The position numbers were made by a program, and so were the translations under genes. Shown in pieces: positions 53,281 through 64,000 of a stretch of DNA of 64,000 nucleotides. The notes beneath the pieces were generated by a model. That model saw only the letters and a program-made list of their open reading frames with translations, did no database searches and was not told the origin of the DNA. The stretch covers positions 210,459 to 274,458 of the forward strand of contig JAREIK010002658.1 of NCBI GenBank assembly GCA_029783825.1, written 5' to 3'. Source of the stretch: Sapria himalayana (Eukaryota > Streptophyta > Magnoliopsida > Malpighiales > Rafflesiaceae). How positions within the stretch are numbered: the stretch's first letter is position 1; each line of letters opens with the position of its first letter.

Positions 53281-54033
53281 TCTATTTATCTATCTATTTG
53301 TCTATATATCTATCAATCTATCTTTTTTTCTATATATTTATATATCAATCTAACTATCTATCTATCAATCTATATATCTATTTATTTGTCTATCTATATG
53401 TATATCCATCTATTTATATATATGTCAATCTATTTGTGTATCTATATGTCTACCTATCTATATATCTATTTGTTTATCGATCTTTCTATCTATATATTTA
53501 TCTATTAATCTATTTATCTATCTTACTAACTATCTTTCTATTCGTTTATCTATATGTCTATCAAATAATCTATCTATCTATCTATCTATATATCTAACTA
53601 TCTATCTATCTATGTATCTGTCAATCAATATGTCGATCTATCAAAATATATTTCTATCTCTTTTTTAGTTTATCTATATAACTATCTTTCTATCTATCTA
53701 TTTGTCTAACTATCTATATATTTATCTGTCTATCTAACTATCTAATTATCTTTCTAACTAACTATATATCTTTCTATCTATAACTCTTTGTATATCTATC
53801 TGTCATTCTTTATCACTACCTATTTATTTATGTATATACCTATCATTTTTCTATCTATCTCTGTGACTATTTATCTGTGTTAACTATCTGTATATCAATC
53901 AATTTATCTATTTTTCTATCAATATATCATCTATCGATCTATCTTTATATTTTTTGCCTATTTATCTGTCTATTTATCTGACTATCTATCTGTCTATTTT
54001 TATGTCAATCTCTCTATCTATCTATCTATTTAA
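53281..54033 (-). repeat. Degenerate TCTA array, third block (0.75 kb)
   Basis: Same unit as the large arrays but TCTA on the plus strand. It gives plus-strand Y-L-S-I frames of up to 99 codons that are not genes. Confidence 0.93.
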
Positions 54034-54099
54034 CATTCTGTTGTAATTGATGGTATGTATATTTGCATGAAAGTACATGTGTGTGTGTGTGTCATTTGA

Positions 54100-54600
54100 G
54101 GCTATATAATTATATTTACGTACATATAATACTATAGTATATAAGTACATATATACTGTAGCATATATGTTATGTATATACAGAGTATATACGTACTTAT
54201 ATACTGAGTATATATGTACGTATAAACCGAGTTTATATTTTTGTATATACTGAGTATATGTATGTATATACTTAGTATATACATACATATATACTATAGT
54301 ATATACGTACATATATCATGGTAAATACGTACTTATATACTATAGTATATACGTACATTATACTTGGTATATACATACATACATATTGAGTATATACGTA
54401 CATATATACCGGGTATATATGTACGTATATACTAAGTATATATTTACGTATATACTGAGCATAAACGTACATATATACCGAGTATATACGTACTAATATA
54501 CCAAGTATATACTTAAATGGGTGCATATATTTATTCGTAGACATGTATATATTGTCATACATATACACCCATTTACACACACTAACGCACACACACATTT
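54100..54600. repeat. 23-bp near-palindromic repeat, block 2 (ACTGAGTAT orientation)
   Basis: Units such as TTATATACTGAGTATATATGTAC and close relatives, about 18 in a row, each with TATAC...GTATA symmetry around an off-centre GAG/CCGAG, joined by GTAC/ACGTAC. Unit length 23 bp where not interrupted. Confidence 0.8.
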
Positions 54601-55029
54601 GAATATATAATTGCTCGGGCTGGTCTAGTTATCATGGTGGATTGCATACCATTACATGTCATAAAAGCAATGGACATTAGAACTTCCCCAAAGTTGTGGC
54701 ATGAAGATGATTCTAGTCCAACCCAGCCAGGCAGACAGAGGTTAGTCTTAAATCTCTTAGTAATTGTGTAGATATGCAATTATCACTTCGTACAAACCAA
54801 ATGTATGAGAAAATAAGTTTTCTTGTTGTAGGTTCTGCAATGAATGGTTCTAATTGTAAAAGGTCTTAAGAAGATAATGATGATGATGATGAAGCTCGTG
54901 TAACATCATGTAATTATATTAGATTTCACAAAACTATATTCAATTGGAAAAAAAATATAATATTACCTGATTTTTATAGGCCGCAAGTGTCGGTAGGAAT
55001 ATCAAGTCCTATTTTGGAAAGAAGTAGCT
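54601..55029. other. Unassigned unique stretch
   Basis: The part at 54,617-54,760 has near-normal base composition and looks like a piece of some coding or older sequence, but I do not recognise it on either strand. A GAT triplet run lies near 54,880. Confidence 0.4.
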
Positions 55030-55440
55030 TGCCGCCTCGTATAGACGTACGTATATACTCGGTATAGACGTATGTATATACTCAGTATAGATGTACATAT
55101 ATACTTGGTATAGATGTACGTATATACTCGGTATAAACGTACGTATAAACTCAGTATAGACGTATGCATATACTCAGTATAGATGTACGTATATACTCGG
55201 TATAAACGTACGCATATACTCAGTATAGACATGCACATATACTCAGTATATGCTTATGCATATACTCGATATATATGTATGCATATACTTGGTATATATG
55301 TAAGCATATAGTTGGTAGATATAGACACAATTACTCGGTACATATGTACGTATAAACTTGGTATATACCTACGTATATACTCATTATATATGTACTTATA
55401 TACTCGATATATACGTACTTATATACTTAGTATATGTACA
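55030..55440. repeat. 23-bp near-palindromic repeat, block 3 (ACTCAGTAT orientation)
   Basis: About 17 units of a GACGTAC joiner plus GTATATACTCGGTATA, strictly 23 bp in the first half. The centre reads CTCAG/CTCGG, the reverse complement of block 2, so the two blocks are inverted relative to each other. Confidence 0.82.
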
Positions 55441-55459
55441 TCTAAACTTGTATCAACAA

Positions 55460-55890
55460 TCTTTTCTTTTGGAAAGTTAATATCATATTTAGTGGGAACC
55501 AATGTCATAGTATATACTAAATATTCTATAATCAAATATCTCATAGAAAAAAAAGATGTCGGGCCAAGATTGATTTGATGAATTTTACTATTATAAAAGT
55601 TTGAACTAGAGATATTAGATAAGAAATGTACATATAATAAAAATTAAAAATAGCTTATCAAGACTAGAAAAGGAAGATAGAAGAGTTGTTGAAGAAGATA
55701 TTAGATATATTTTTTTATTTGAACAAATTATAATACTGAATTAAAATGTAACTCCATGGTAGGTAGTATTGAATTAACTTTATCATTGCAAGTAGTATTC
55801 TGATCAAAATTTGAGGCAAAGTATTATAGATGGGAGATTAGTAGTATCTTGCAATAAGGTCACTTTTGCTCATGCTTTCATGAATTTGTC
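55460..55890 (+). pseudogene. Ty3/gypsy RNase H - integrase fragment in repeat R copy 3
   Basis: Best-preserved copy of the scrap: FGKLISYLVGTNVIVYTKY, KYLIEKKDVGPRLI, then FELEILDKKC. It has the same deletion joining the RNase H end to the pre-integrase part as copy 1, so the deletion came before the repeat spread. Confidence 0.78.
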
Positions 55891-56201
55891 GAACATGTTA
55901 ATATTTATGTGCTCAATTATTTTTCTTCACAAAATTAATGTTGATATTTACATATATATGCATAAATATATATGTGCATATACACTACGCTACACACACA
56001 TACATTTATACATCCATATACATTACTATACATTATATGTCAGCATACAAAAATTTGTACTTTTGTATATATTCACACTTGTATCTACATTTTCAAAGTA
56101 GTGTGTATATATTTGTATGCATGCAAATACTATTATACACCCACACAAACACACACATACCTATATACATTATGTATTTTTAAAGTCACACATAAAACTA
56201 T

Positions 56202-56210
<9 letters not shown>

Positions 56211-56242
<32 letters not shown>
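56211..56242. repeat. (TG)n microsatellite
   Basis: TG run in repeat R copy 3, with a second at about 56,355-56,380. Confidence 0.9.
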
Positions 56243-56245
<3 letters not shown>

Positions 56246-57445
56246 TGTAAATGTATATAAATTTTTTTGATTTTGAAAATTTAATTAAAATAAAATATTA
56301 TATATTGTACACAATTTATAAAATATTGTAAATTATTTATATTTAAAACAAATATTTGTGTGTGTGTGTGTGTGTGTATGCATGTGTGAGTGTGAAGCAT
56401 ATTAATGTGTAAAATGAAATTATGAATTATATATATGCGCTTCTATTTTATTCAAATAGTTGTTTTTTAATATTTATATTAAAATAACTATCATTATATT
56501 CATATAAATAAATGAAGTTGACATATTTGTAAATTATTTTGTTTTTATAATTATGTTAAAAATGAAAATATAGTTCATAAATAGATAATATTATTTTTGT
56601 TTTTCTATATTATTTTTTTATAAAAATATTAATGTCTATGATAAATTTTTACCTATTATTTATTATTATTAATAAACTTTTAGAAACTTTAATATTTAAA
56701 TAAATATAATATAGTGCATATAAATACATGCTTTTAATATTTTGTAAAAAATCAATTATTTCTTTAATTATCTTCAAACAAAACATATTACCATATAAAT
56801 ATATGAGTAAATTTTTCTACAACTAATTAATTTTTTTATTTTATTCAAAATATATAAATGACCATATTTATATATGAATTTATTTTTTTAAATAATTATT
56901 TTTAAATTTGATTTTTCAAATTGAATACTTGATAATGTTTTTTTGTAAATAATAGATATATTTCAAACATTATTTATTTATAATAAATGTAACATATTGC
57001 ATATTATGAGGTACAAATTTTATTTTGTAAATAAATTTATTTTTAAAGTTTTATCTTTGTAAATTGAAACTACATCACATATATATTTTAAAAACTTTTT
57101 ATAATATTTATTACACAGACATTGTTATTTGTTTTGAAATTTACAACATGAATTTTAACAAATAAACATTTTATTAGAAATCAATTTTAGTTAAATGATA
57201 TTAAATGAAACAAAAAAACAACCCTAAACATATTAAACCATAATAATTAATACAAACATATAAAAATACAATAAAAATACATTTAATTTTGAAAAAACTA
57301 AATTTAAGTTCCTAAAATATATGAGAAAATGATAAAGATTTATACAATACCCAAAAAAAAACATGTATGAATTAGATGAATGATATGAATGGATATTAAG
57401 TTTCTGAAGCATGTAGTTATACATGTTGTAGATGTAGTTATATAT

Positions 57446-57659
57446 AATGGACACCAATACAAATGTAGGGTTACTCCTAATGACCTAACCTAATCCAGAA
57501 TCTTATTTGCGTAGGATTTCCACCTCACATTGGTCTCACTACATCCATTCATAGGTTTGATTTGTTGAGATGATAGTAGAAAGCTGTGTTCAAAGGTTTG
57601 AGGAACTAGAAAATGTCTAGTTCTTATTAAAATTATCATATCTAATAATTTTAAAATAT
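57446..57659. other. Unique spacer upstream of the element 3 terminal exons
   Basis: About 215 bp of less AT-rich, non-repetitive sequence. It may be intron or untranslated sequence of the two-exon model that follows. Confidence 0.35.
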
Positions 57660-58063
57660 GTGAGTGTCTACTCTTGCTTTTTAGGGATGCTTTGCATGTG
57701 CTTCTTATTAAAGTGGAAAATAATAGTTTTGTTTTGCATTTTTTTTCTTAAAAAAACAATAATTAAAGGAAGGATTCTGCTGGCAGGAGCTGATGATTAC
57801 TCCAATTTGGGCTCTTCATTTTTCGAAGCCTTCATGTTCAATACAATGGCTCATGTTCGTGCCGAGGTAGATCATTTTCATTCTTCAACAATAAATTAAC
57901 AAGGTCGAGACTTGAGGTGGGTCATTGTTTTTTGTTTTTTTTATCGTAGGAAGCGGTGATACAGAAATATGGCTATGATTCCTTTACTAGTGACCAGAGG
58001 AGCTGGGGGAATGAAAGGAACGTCAATTTCATGAGTAGATTATACTTTTTGCAATGTCGTTAG
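57660..58063 (+). pseudogene. Terminal exons of an element-encoded gene (unknown function)
   Basis: Two open pieces can be joined across an 83-bp GT...AG intron (57,867-57,949). Exon A reads RILLAGADDYSNLGSSFFEAF and ends MAHVRAE; exon B reads EAVIQKYGYDSFTSDQRSW, then NERNVNFMSRLYF, and stops at 58,061. Exon B matches, in reverse orientation and with stops, the conserved lead pieces of the 3'-region duplication in element 2 (around 17,940-18,050 and 19,370-19,470), so it is part of the family and lies close to the 3' end, as a last exon would. I do not recognise the protein. The upstream coding part is missing here, replaced by retroelement debris. Confidence 0.5.
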
Positions 58064-58279
58064 ATGTATTGATGAAGAAGATGTAATAGAATTTTGTAAT
58101 GTTTTTGTTTTAACAATATAATATATAGTATCAAAAAAATTTATTAACTTCTTTTATTTTTTGGTAATTATAAATTATGGTTTATAGTTTATGTTTTTAT
58201 TTAATTTAATATAAAAATGTAAAAATATGGAATCAATTTTTTTGTAAAAAAATAAAATAGTAAAAATAATTTTAGAATG
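58064..58279. other. 3' flank of the terminal exon
   Basis: AT-rich, homologous in reverse to 17,700-17,900 (shared AAACTATAAA and TATTACAT phrases). No gene. Confidence 0.5.
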
Positions 58280-58541
58280 AAGATAGCTAAGGATTTTTAC
58301 CTCGCTGATTGCTAAGGACTTTTATCTAAATCTAAAATACGATCAAAATTAGCAAGGAAAAAAATAAATTTAGCTAAGGACTTTTATGTCGTTAAAACTT
58401 TTTTGATAGAGAATTTTTTGAACATTAATTTTTTGAGATGAGCACATTAGTTTTGGAAAACATCGGTGATTAATCCATTGTTATTCTATTTTAGCAATAA
58501 AAAAATCCTATTTAACTAGGGAATTTTTCTGAGTTATTTAA
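58280..58541. repeat. Subterminal repeats, 3' end of element 3
   Basis: AGCTAAGGA, TTGCTAAGGAC, TTAGCAAGGA and AACTAGGGAA motifs, a diverged version of the sets at the other ends. Confidence 0.8.
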
Positions 58542-58556
58542 AATTTTTTTGTAATG
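58542..58556 (-). repeat. CACTA terminal repeat, 3' end of element 3
   Basis: Read inward it starts CATTACAAAAAAATT, one base from the 5' terminus CACTACAAAAAAATG over the first 14. Confidence 0.72.
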
Positions 58557-61500
58557 ATATATATTTGTCTATCTACCTAATATTATATCGGTAAATCTAT
58601 TTATCTAACTATTTGTCAATCTTTCTATTTGCACATATATCTACATATCTATATATCTATATAAAAATCTATTTTCTATTTGTCTATATACCTATATATC
58701 ATTTTATCTATCTATCTATCTATTTAGGTATCTATCTATCTATCTATCTATCTGCCTGTATGTCTATCTATCTATCTATCAGTCTATATGTGTATCTTTC
58801 TATCTATCTATGTATTTTTCTCTCTATTTGTCCAATTCTCTATCTTTTTAACTATCTATCTATCTTCATGTCTATCTATATATCTATCTATCTATTTTTT
58901 ATATGTCTATTTGTCTATTTGTCTTAATCTCTAATTGCCTATTTTTATATCTTTGTAATTGTCTAACTATATATCTTTCTATCTGTATATCTTTCTAACT
59001 ATCTATTTTTGGTCCGGTCATCAGTCTTTTAGTTAATATATATATAACTTTTTATCTATATATCTATCTATTTATCTATCTATCGACCTATCTATCTGTT
59101 TACCTATTTCTCTATCTATTTGCATATTTGATTATATGTCTATCTATCTATTTGTCTATATATCTATTTTACTAACTATCTAACAATTTAACTATCAATC
59201 AAACTATCACTCTATTAGTCTATCTATTTATCTATCATTATATCTATCTTCCAATCTATCTATTTATCTATCTGTCTATCTACCTATCTATCTATCTAGC
59301 TTTATGGCTATCTATCTATCTATCTATATATCTATCTTTTTGGTTATCGATCGATCTATCTATCTATATATATTACTATTTGTCTATATGTATATCTACA
59401 TTTATATCCATCTCCATATCTACCTGTTTTTTTATCTAACTAACTTTATTTTTTCTATTTTTCTATCTATCTATCTTCCTATCTATCTCTTTCACTTTCT
59501 ATCAGTCTATTTATCTTTCTATCTATTTTTTTATCTATTACTCTATCTATATGTCTATAATTATATTTGTCTATCTATCTATCAACATATCTATCTATTT
59601 TCTAATTTGTATAGCTATCTATCTATCTAATATATCTATTTGTATAACTATCTAACTCTCAAACTCTTTAACTATTTATTAGACTATTAGTATATCAGTC
59701 ATTATATTTAACTTTCTATGAATCTATTTATCTATCTATCTAACTATCTATCTAGATATCTATCAATTTATCTATCAGACTATCTATCTATCTGTCAATC
59801 TATATATATGTCTTTCTGCCTATCTACTTATCGGCCTATTTATTTATATCTCTATCTTTCTATATATCTATTTGTGTATCTATCTATCAACCTTTTTATT
59901 TATCATTTTTTCAAGCAATTTGTGTATCTATCTATTTATCTGTCTATCTATATATCTATTTAACTATCTCTATCTATCTATTTTTCTAAGTGTATAACTA
60001 GAGATCTATCTATTTGTCTATTTGGAATTCTATCTATCTGTCAATTTATATATCTATCTTTCTATCTATCTATCGAAATGCCTATATTACTATCTATCTA
60101 TCTATTTATTTATTTATCTATTCATTTATCAATTTATCTCTCTATCAATATATTTGTTTATTCTGTCTATCTTCCCATTTATCTATCTGTATATCTATCT
60201 ATATGATTATCTATCTATCTATCTATCTATCTGACTATCTTTCAATCTAACTATAAGACTATATGTCTATATATAAATATAAATATATATTTATATATAT
60301 ATGTCAAACTATCTATATATGTATCTACTTATCCTTCAATCTACTTTTTTGTCTATCTATATATATGTTGATTTTTCATTCTATAAATCTATCTATATGT
60401 CTATTTTTTTAACACTCTATCTATCTATCTAGCTGTCTATATGTTAATATGTCTAACTTTCTATTTATATATCAATTTGTCTATCTATCAAACTATATAT
60501 ATGTCTATCTATCTGTCTAACAATAATTTTTTTTATTTTTCTATATGTTTATATGTCTATCTATTTATTTATTTATTTATCTATCTATCTGTCTATCTAT
60601 CTACCATCTATCTCTTTACCTATCTCTATATCTATTTGTGTATTTATCTATGTGTCTAATTGTCTATTTGTCTATATATTTATTTTCCTACCAATCTAAC
60701 TATTTAACTATCAATAGAACTATCAGTATATTAGTAAATCTATGTATCTATTTATCTATCAATATATCTATCTCCTATCAATCTATACATCTATCTGTTT
60801 ATCTATCTATCTATCTATCTAACTATTTGTCTATCTATATATTTGTCTTTCTACACATCTAACTATCTACATATTTGTTGATTAGTCTATCTTTCTATTT
60901 ATCTATAGATCTATTAATCTATCTATACATTCATCTTTCTATCAGTCTATTTGTCAATTTATGTATCTATCTATCTATCTATTTATCTATCTATATATTT
61001 ATCATTATATTTGTATATGTGTGTATCAAACAATCGATCTATTTTTCATCTTTATGGCTATCTATCTATCTATCTTTTTATCTAGTTTTCAATATATCTA
61101 TTTGTCTAACTATATATCTATCTAACTTTATAACTATCAATCAAACTATCAATCAATCAATCTATCTATCTGTTTATAATTCTCTATATCTATCTATCTA
61201 TCGATCAATCTATCTATCTTTGTATCTATCTTTTTATTAGGATACTTGTCGATTTATCTATCAATCTATCTTTCTATCTATCTCTCTTTCTATTGTTTAT
61301 ATATATATATATGTCTATTTATTTAACTATCTATTTATCTGTCTATCTACCTATGTCTCTATTTGTCAATTTAGATATCTATCTATCTACCAATTTATAT
61401 ATATACCTATCAATCTATCTATCTATCTATCCTACTATCAATCAATCTATCTATCTGTTTATCTATTTATTTATCAAACTTTGTGTTTATCAATCAATCA

Positions 61501-61971
61501 ATCTTTTGGTCTATCTGTCTATCTTTCCATTTATCAATCAGATGATTTATCTATCTAACTATCTATCTATCTATCTAGCAGTCTATCTTTATATCTATCT
61601 ATCTATCTGATTATATGTCTATATATATATATATATGTTAGACTATCTATATTTTTATCTGCTAATCCTCATATTTGCTTTGTTGACTATCTATCTATAT
61701 GTTTTACTGTCAATCTATAAATCGATTTATCTGTCTATTTGTTTTATAGTCTATCTATCTACCTATCTATCTAGTTATCTATATGTTAATATGTCTAACT
61801 TTCTAATTATTAATCTATTTTTCAATCAATCTATTTATCTATTTATCTATCAATCTGTTAATCAATCTATCTCTCTATCTATCTATCTATTATTCTTTCT
61901 ATATGTCAATCTTTCTATCTATCTATCTGTTATCTGTCTATATGTCTATTTTTGTATCTATATAGATATAT

Positions 61972-62019
<48 letters not shown>

Positions 62020-64000
62020 ATATATCTATATATCTATCTACTATCTATCTATATAGCAGATAGATATATCTATATATCTATCAGCTATCTGCTTTCTGTT
62101 TATATGTCTATCTGTCTACAGATAGATATATATATATCTATCTATATATCAATTAGTTTATTTTTTATTTTTTTATGTATCTATATATCTGTTTATCTTT
62201 CTATTTCTTTATCTATATATATATATATATATATAGATATATCTATCTATCTATCTGTATGTCTATTTATCTATGTGTCTATGTATATAATAGTTTATCT
62301 ATCTGTCTATCTATCTATCTATCTATTTAAGTTTCTATTTATCTATCTATCTATTTAAGTATCTATTTATATATCTATCTTTATATCGATCTATCTGTCT
62401 ATTTATCTATCTCTATATTTGTTTATGCATCTATCCGTCTATCAATCAATATTTATATTTGTTTATCTATGTATCTATCTATATATCTATCTATCAGTCT
62501 ATTTATCTATCTGCCTATGTATCTATGTATCTATCTGTTTATCTATCTATATATCTATATTATTATCTATTTATCTCTCTAACTTTCAATTTGTATATCT
62601 TTCTATCTATCAATTTATATATCTTTTTATCTATATATATGACTATTTCTCTATTAGTTTTTCTGTCTATGTCACTATCTTTCTATTTGTCAATTTGTAT
62701 ATCTTACTATCTTTTGATATGTCTATCTATTTATTTTTTTTATATTTATTTGTTTATCTGTCTTTCTATTTATTTATGTATTTTTCTATATGTATAACTA
62801 TATATTTGAGTATCTATTAATTTTTCTTTCTATCTATATGTATATCAATCTATTTGTCTTTCTATCTTTCTGTCTATCTATATGTCTATCTATCAATCTT
62901 TCTATTTGTAAAATGTCTATTTGTTTGTCTATCTATCTATATATCTATCTAGATATCTATCTATTTTTATATCTGTATATCACTCTAAATAACTATTTGT
63001 TTATCCCTCTAGTGATCTATCTTTCTATCTTTTTATATGTTTAACTATTTATCTATCTATCGATATACCTCTCTTTTTGTATATTTGTTTATCAATCTAT
63101 CTACCTTTTGGTTTATCTATCAATTTGTTTATCTATCTATCTATTTATATGGATATATAACAATATGTGTATCTATATATCTATCTATCTATTTATATTT
63201 TTATTTATCTATCTATTTGACTATTTTTTATCGATCTATATGTATATATGGCTATTTATTTATCTGTCTATCTGTCTCTCTTAGTATCTATCTATCTATC
63301 AATGTCTTTGTGACAATGTGTCTAGGTGTCTATGTATTAATGTTCTTAAGTGTCGAAATGTATATGTGTCTATGAGTCTATGTGTCTATGTGTATATGTG
63401 TATATGTGTCTATTTCTCTCTGGGTCTAGATATCTATCTATCTATGTATATATCTGCCTATATATATATATATATATATCTATCTGTTTATCAAACTTTC
63501 TACATATATATTTATCTATCTATCTATCTGCCTATCTATTTATTTGTCACTCTATATTTGTATATGTTTCTATTTATCTTTCTATCTACTTGCTTGCATG
63601 AATATCTATTTATTTTTAATTTTATCTATTTTTCAACCTTTCTATCTAATTATCATTATATCTATCTATCAGTCTGTTTGTCTATTAATCGATCTATCAA
63701 TTAGTCTATCTATCTATCTATCTATCTGTATGTATTTCTTTCTATTACTCTATTCATCTATTAGACTATCAGTCTATCTATCTATTTGATTAACGATCTA
63801 AATGTCTATATATCTAACTATCTATCTGTCTATCTATCTATTTATCTTTCTATTTGTCTATCTATTTATCTTTCTATTTGTCTATCTATCTCAAAATATA
63901 ATTTTCTATCAATCTTTTATTATATAATTCTATTAGTATATGTGTCTATCTATTTATCTATCTATCTTCTATCGATCAATCAATCTATCTATCTAAAAGT
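58557..64000 (-). repeat. Degenerate TCTA array, fourth block (at least 5.4 kb)
   Basis: TCTA on the plus strand with the same variant spectrum as the first blocks; runs to the window edge. Plus-strand Y-L-S-I frames of up to 133 codons are artefacts. Toward 63,300-63,420 it changes locally to TGTCTATG/TGTGTCTA units. Confidence 0.95.
61974..62017. repeat. (TA)n microsatellite with flanking inverted TATC/GATA
   Basis: TA run of about 44 bp flanked by TAGATATATAGA on the left and TCTATATATCTA on the right, so TAGA and TCTA meet here as a small palindrome. The next 110 bp contain further short TAGATA/TATCTA switches. Confidence 0.85.

Larger units (their letters stand above)
55445..57445 (+). 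repeat. Dispersed repeat R, copy 3
   Basis: Collinear with copy 1 over nearly its whole length, starting at the CTTTTCTTTTGGAAAGTTAATATC segment and ending at ACATGTTGTAGATGTAGTTA. It sits in element 3 while copies 1 and 2 are in element 2. Confidence 0.82.
45098..58556 (+). mobile_element. CACTA element 3, 13.5 kb, non-autonomous, filled with other repeats
   Basis: It opens with CACTACAAAAAAATG and closes, read inward on the minus strand, with CATTACAAAAAAATT. The first 1.05 kb match the 5' end of element 2 in reverse and the last 0.55 kb match the 3' end of element 2 in reverse, so it belongs to the same family in the opposite orientation. No TNPD gene is present. The interior holds a copia pol, a gypsy-derived repeat, 23-bp repeats and a short TCTA array. 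A family-conserved terminal exon may survive at 57.7-58.1 kb. The flanking triplets TAG and ATA do not match, so no target duplication is visible. The stray terminus at 53,280 leaves room for a nested or rearranged reading. Confidence 0.72.

Noticed and set aside
53281..53281. 53,280 as the true 3' end of element 3 (an 8.2-kb element 45,098-53,280)
   Set aside because: Sequence before 53,280 matches the 5' end of element 2, so both termini would be 5' ends; the 58,556 end matches the family's 3' end and fits better.
54582..54779. 65-codon minus-strand frame with normal base composition
   Set aside because: No family recognised, no neighbours supporting it, and it ends in TE-like repeats. Listed only as an unassigned stretch.

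Overview
The window looks like intergenic DNA from a flowering plant with a repeat-rich genome. It is very AT-rich and I see no intact host gene in it. The plant assignment rests on protein remnants: CACTA (En/Spm) transposase genes with the plant-specific order Transpos_assoc, tnp2, DUF4218, DUF4216; a Ptta/En/Spm-type second gene; plant Ty1/copia and Ty3/gypsy fragments; and processed copies of a plant-type ARF1 GTPase gene. The species cannot be told from the sequence.

Layout. 1-12,309: degenerate TAGA tetranucleotide array. 12,310-17,230: truncated, internally deleted CACTA copy (copy 1, minus strand) carrying an ARF1 retrocopy. 17,231-37,767: a second, much fuller CACTA element of the same family (element 2, minus strand), with the TNPA-like gene at 20.7-22.6 kb, the TNPD-like gene at 22.7-26.4 kb, a second ARF1 retrocopy at 27.75-28.30 kb, then gypsy and copia debris, ending in subterminal repeats. 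37,768-45,097: second TAGA array. 45,098-58,556: a third family member (element 3, plus strand), whose ends match element 2 but whose interior holds a degraded copia pol, a gypsy-derived repeat, 23-bp near-palindromic repeats and a short TCTA array behind a stray CACTA end. 58,557-64,000: TCTA array.

The long tyrosine-leucine-serine-isoleucine reading frames in the arrays are an artefact: any frame of TATCTATCTATC is stop-free and reads Y-L-S-I. The array is TAGA on the plus strand in the first 45 kb and TCTA after it, so the polarity flips across element 3.

The most interesting points are: (i) a CACTA family that carries a captured, intronless ARF1 cDNA in two copies that decayed differently, one keeping a 164-codon open frame; (ii) four of the five CACTA termini lie directly against TAGA/TCTA arrays; (iii) two 5' ends of the same CACTA family face each other across a 7.3-kb array; (iv) a textbook internal-deletion derivative (copy 1 against element 2); and (v) a 23-bp near-palindromic satellite present in both orientations. 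Nothing here looks like an operon, CRISPR array or bacterial system. All protein-family calls are made from memory by eye and were not checked by search.
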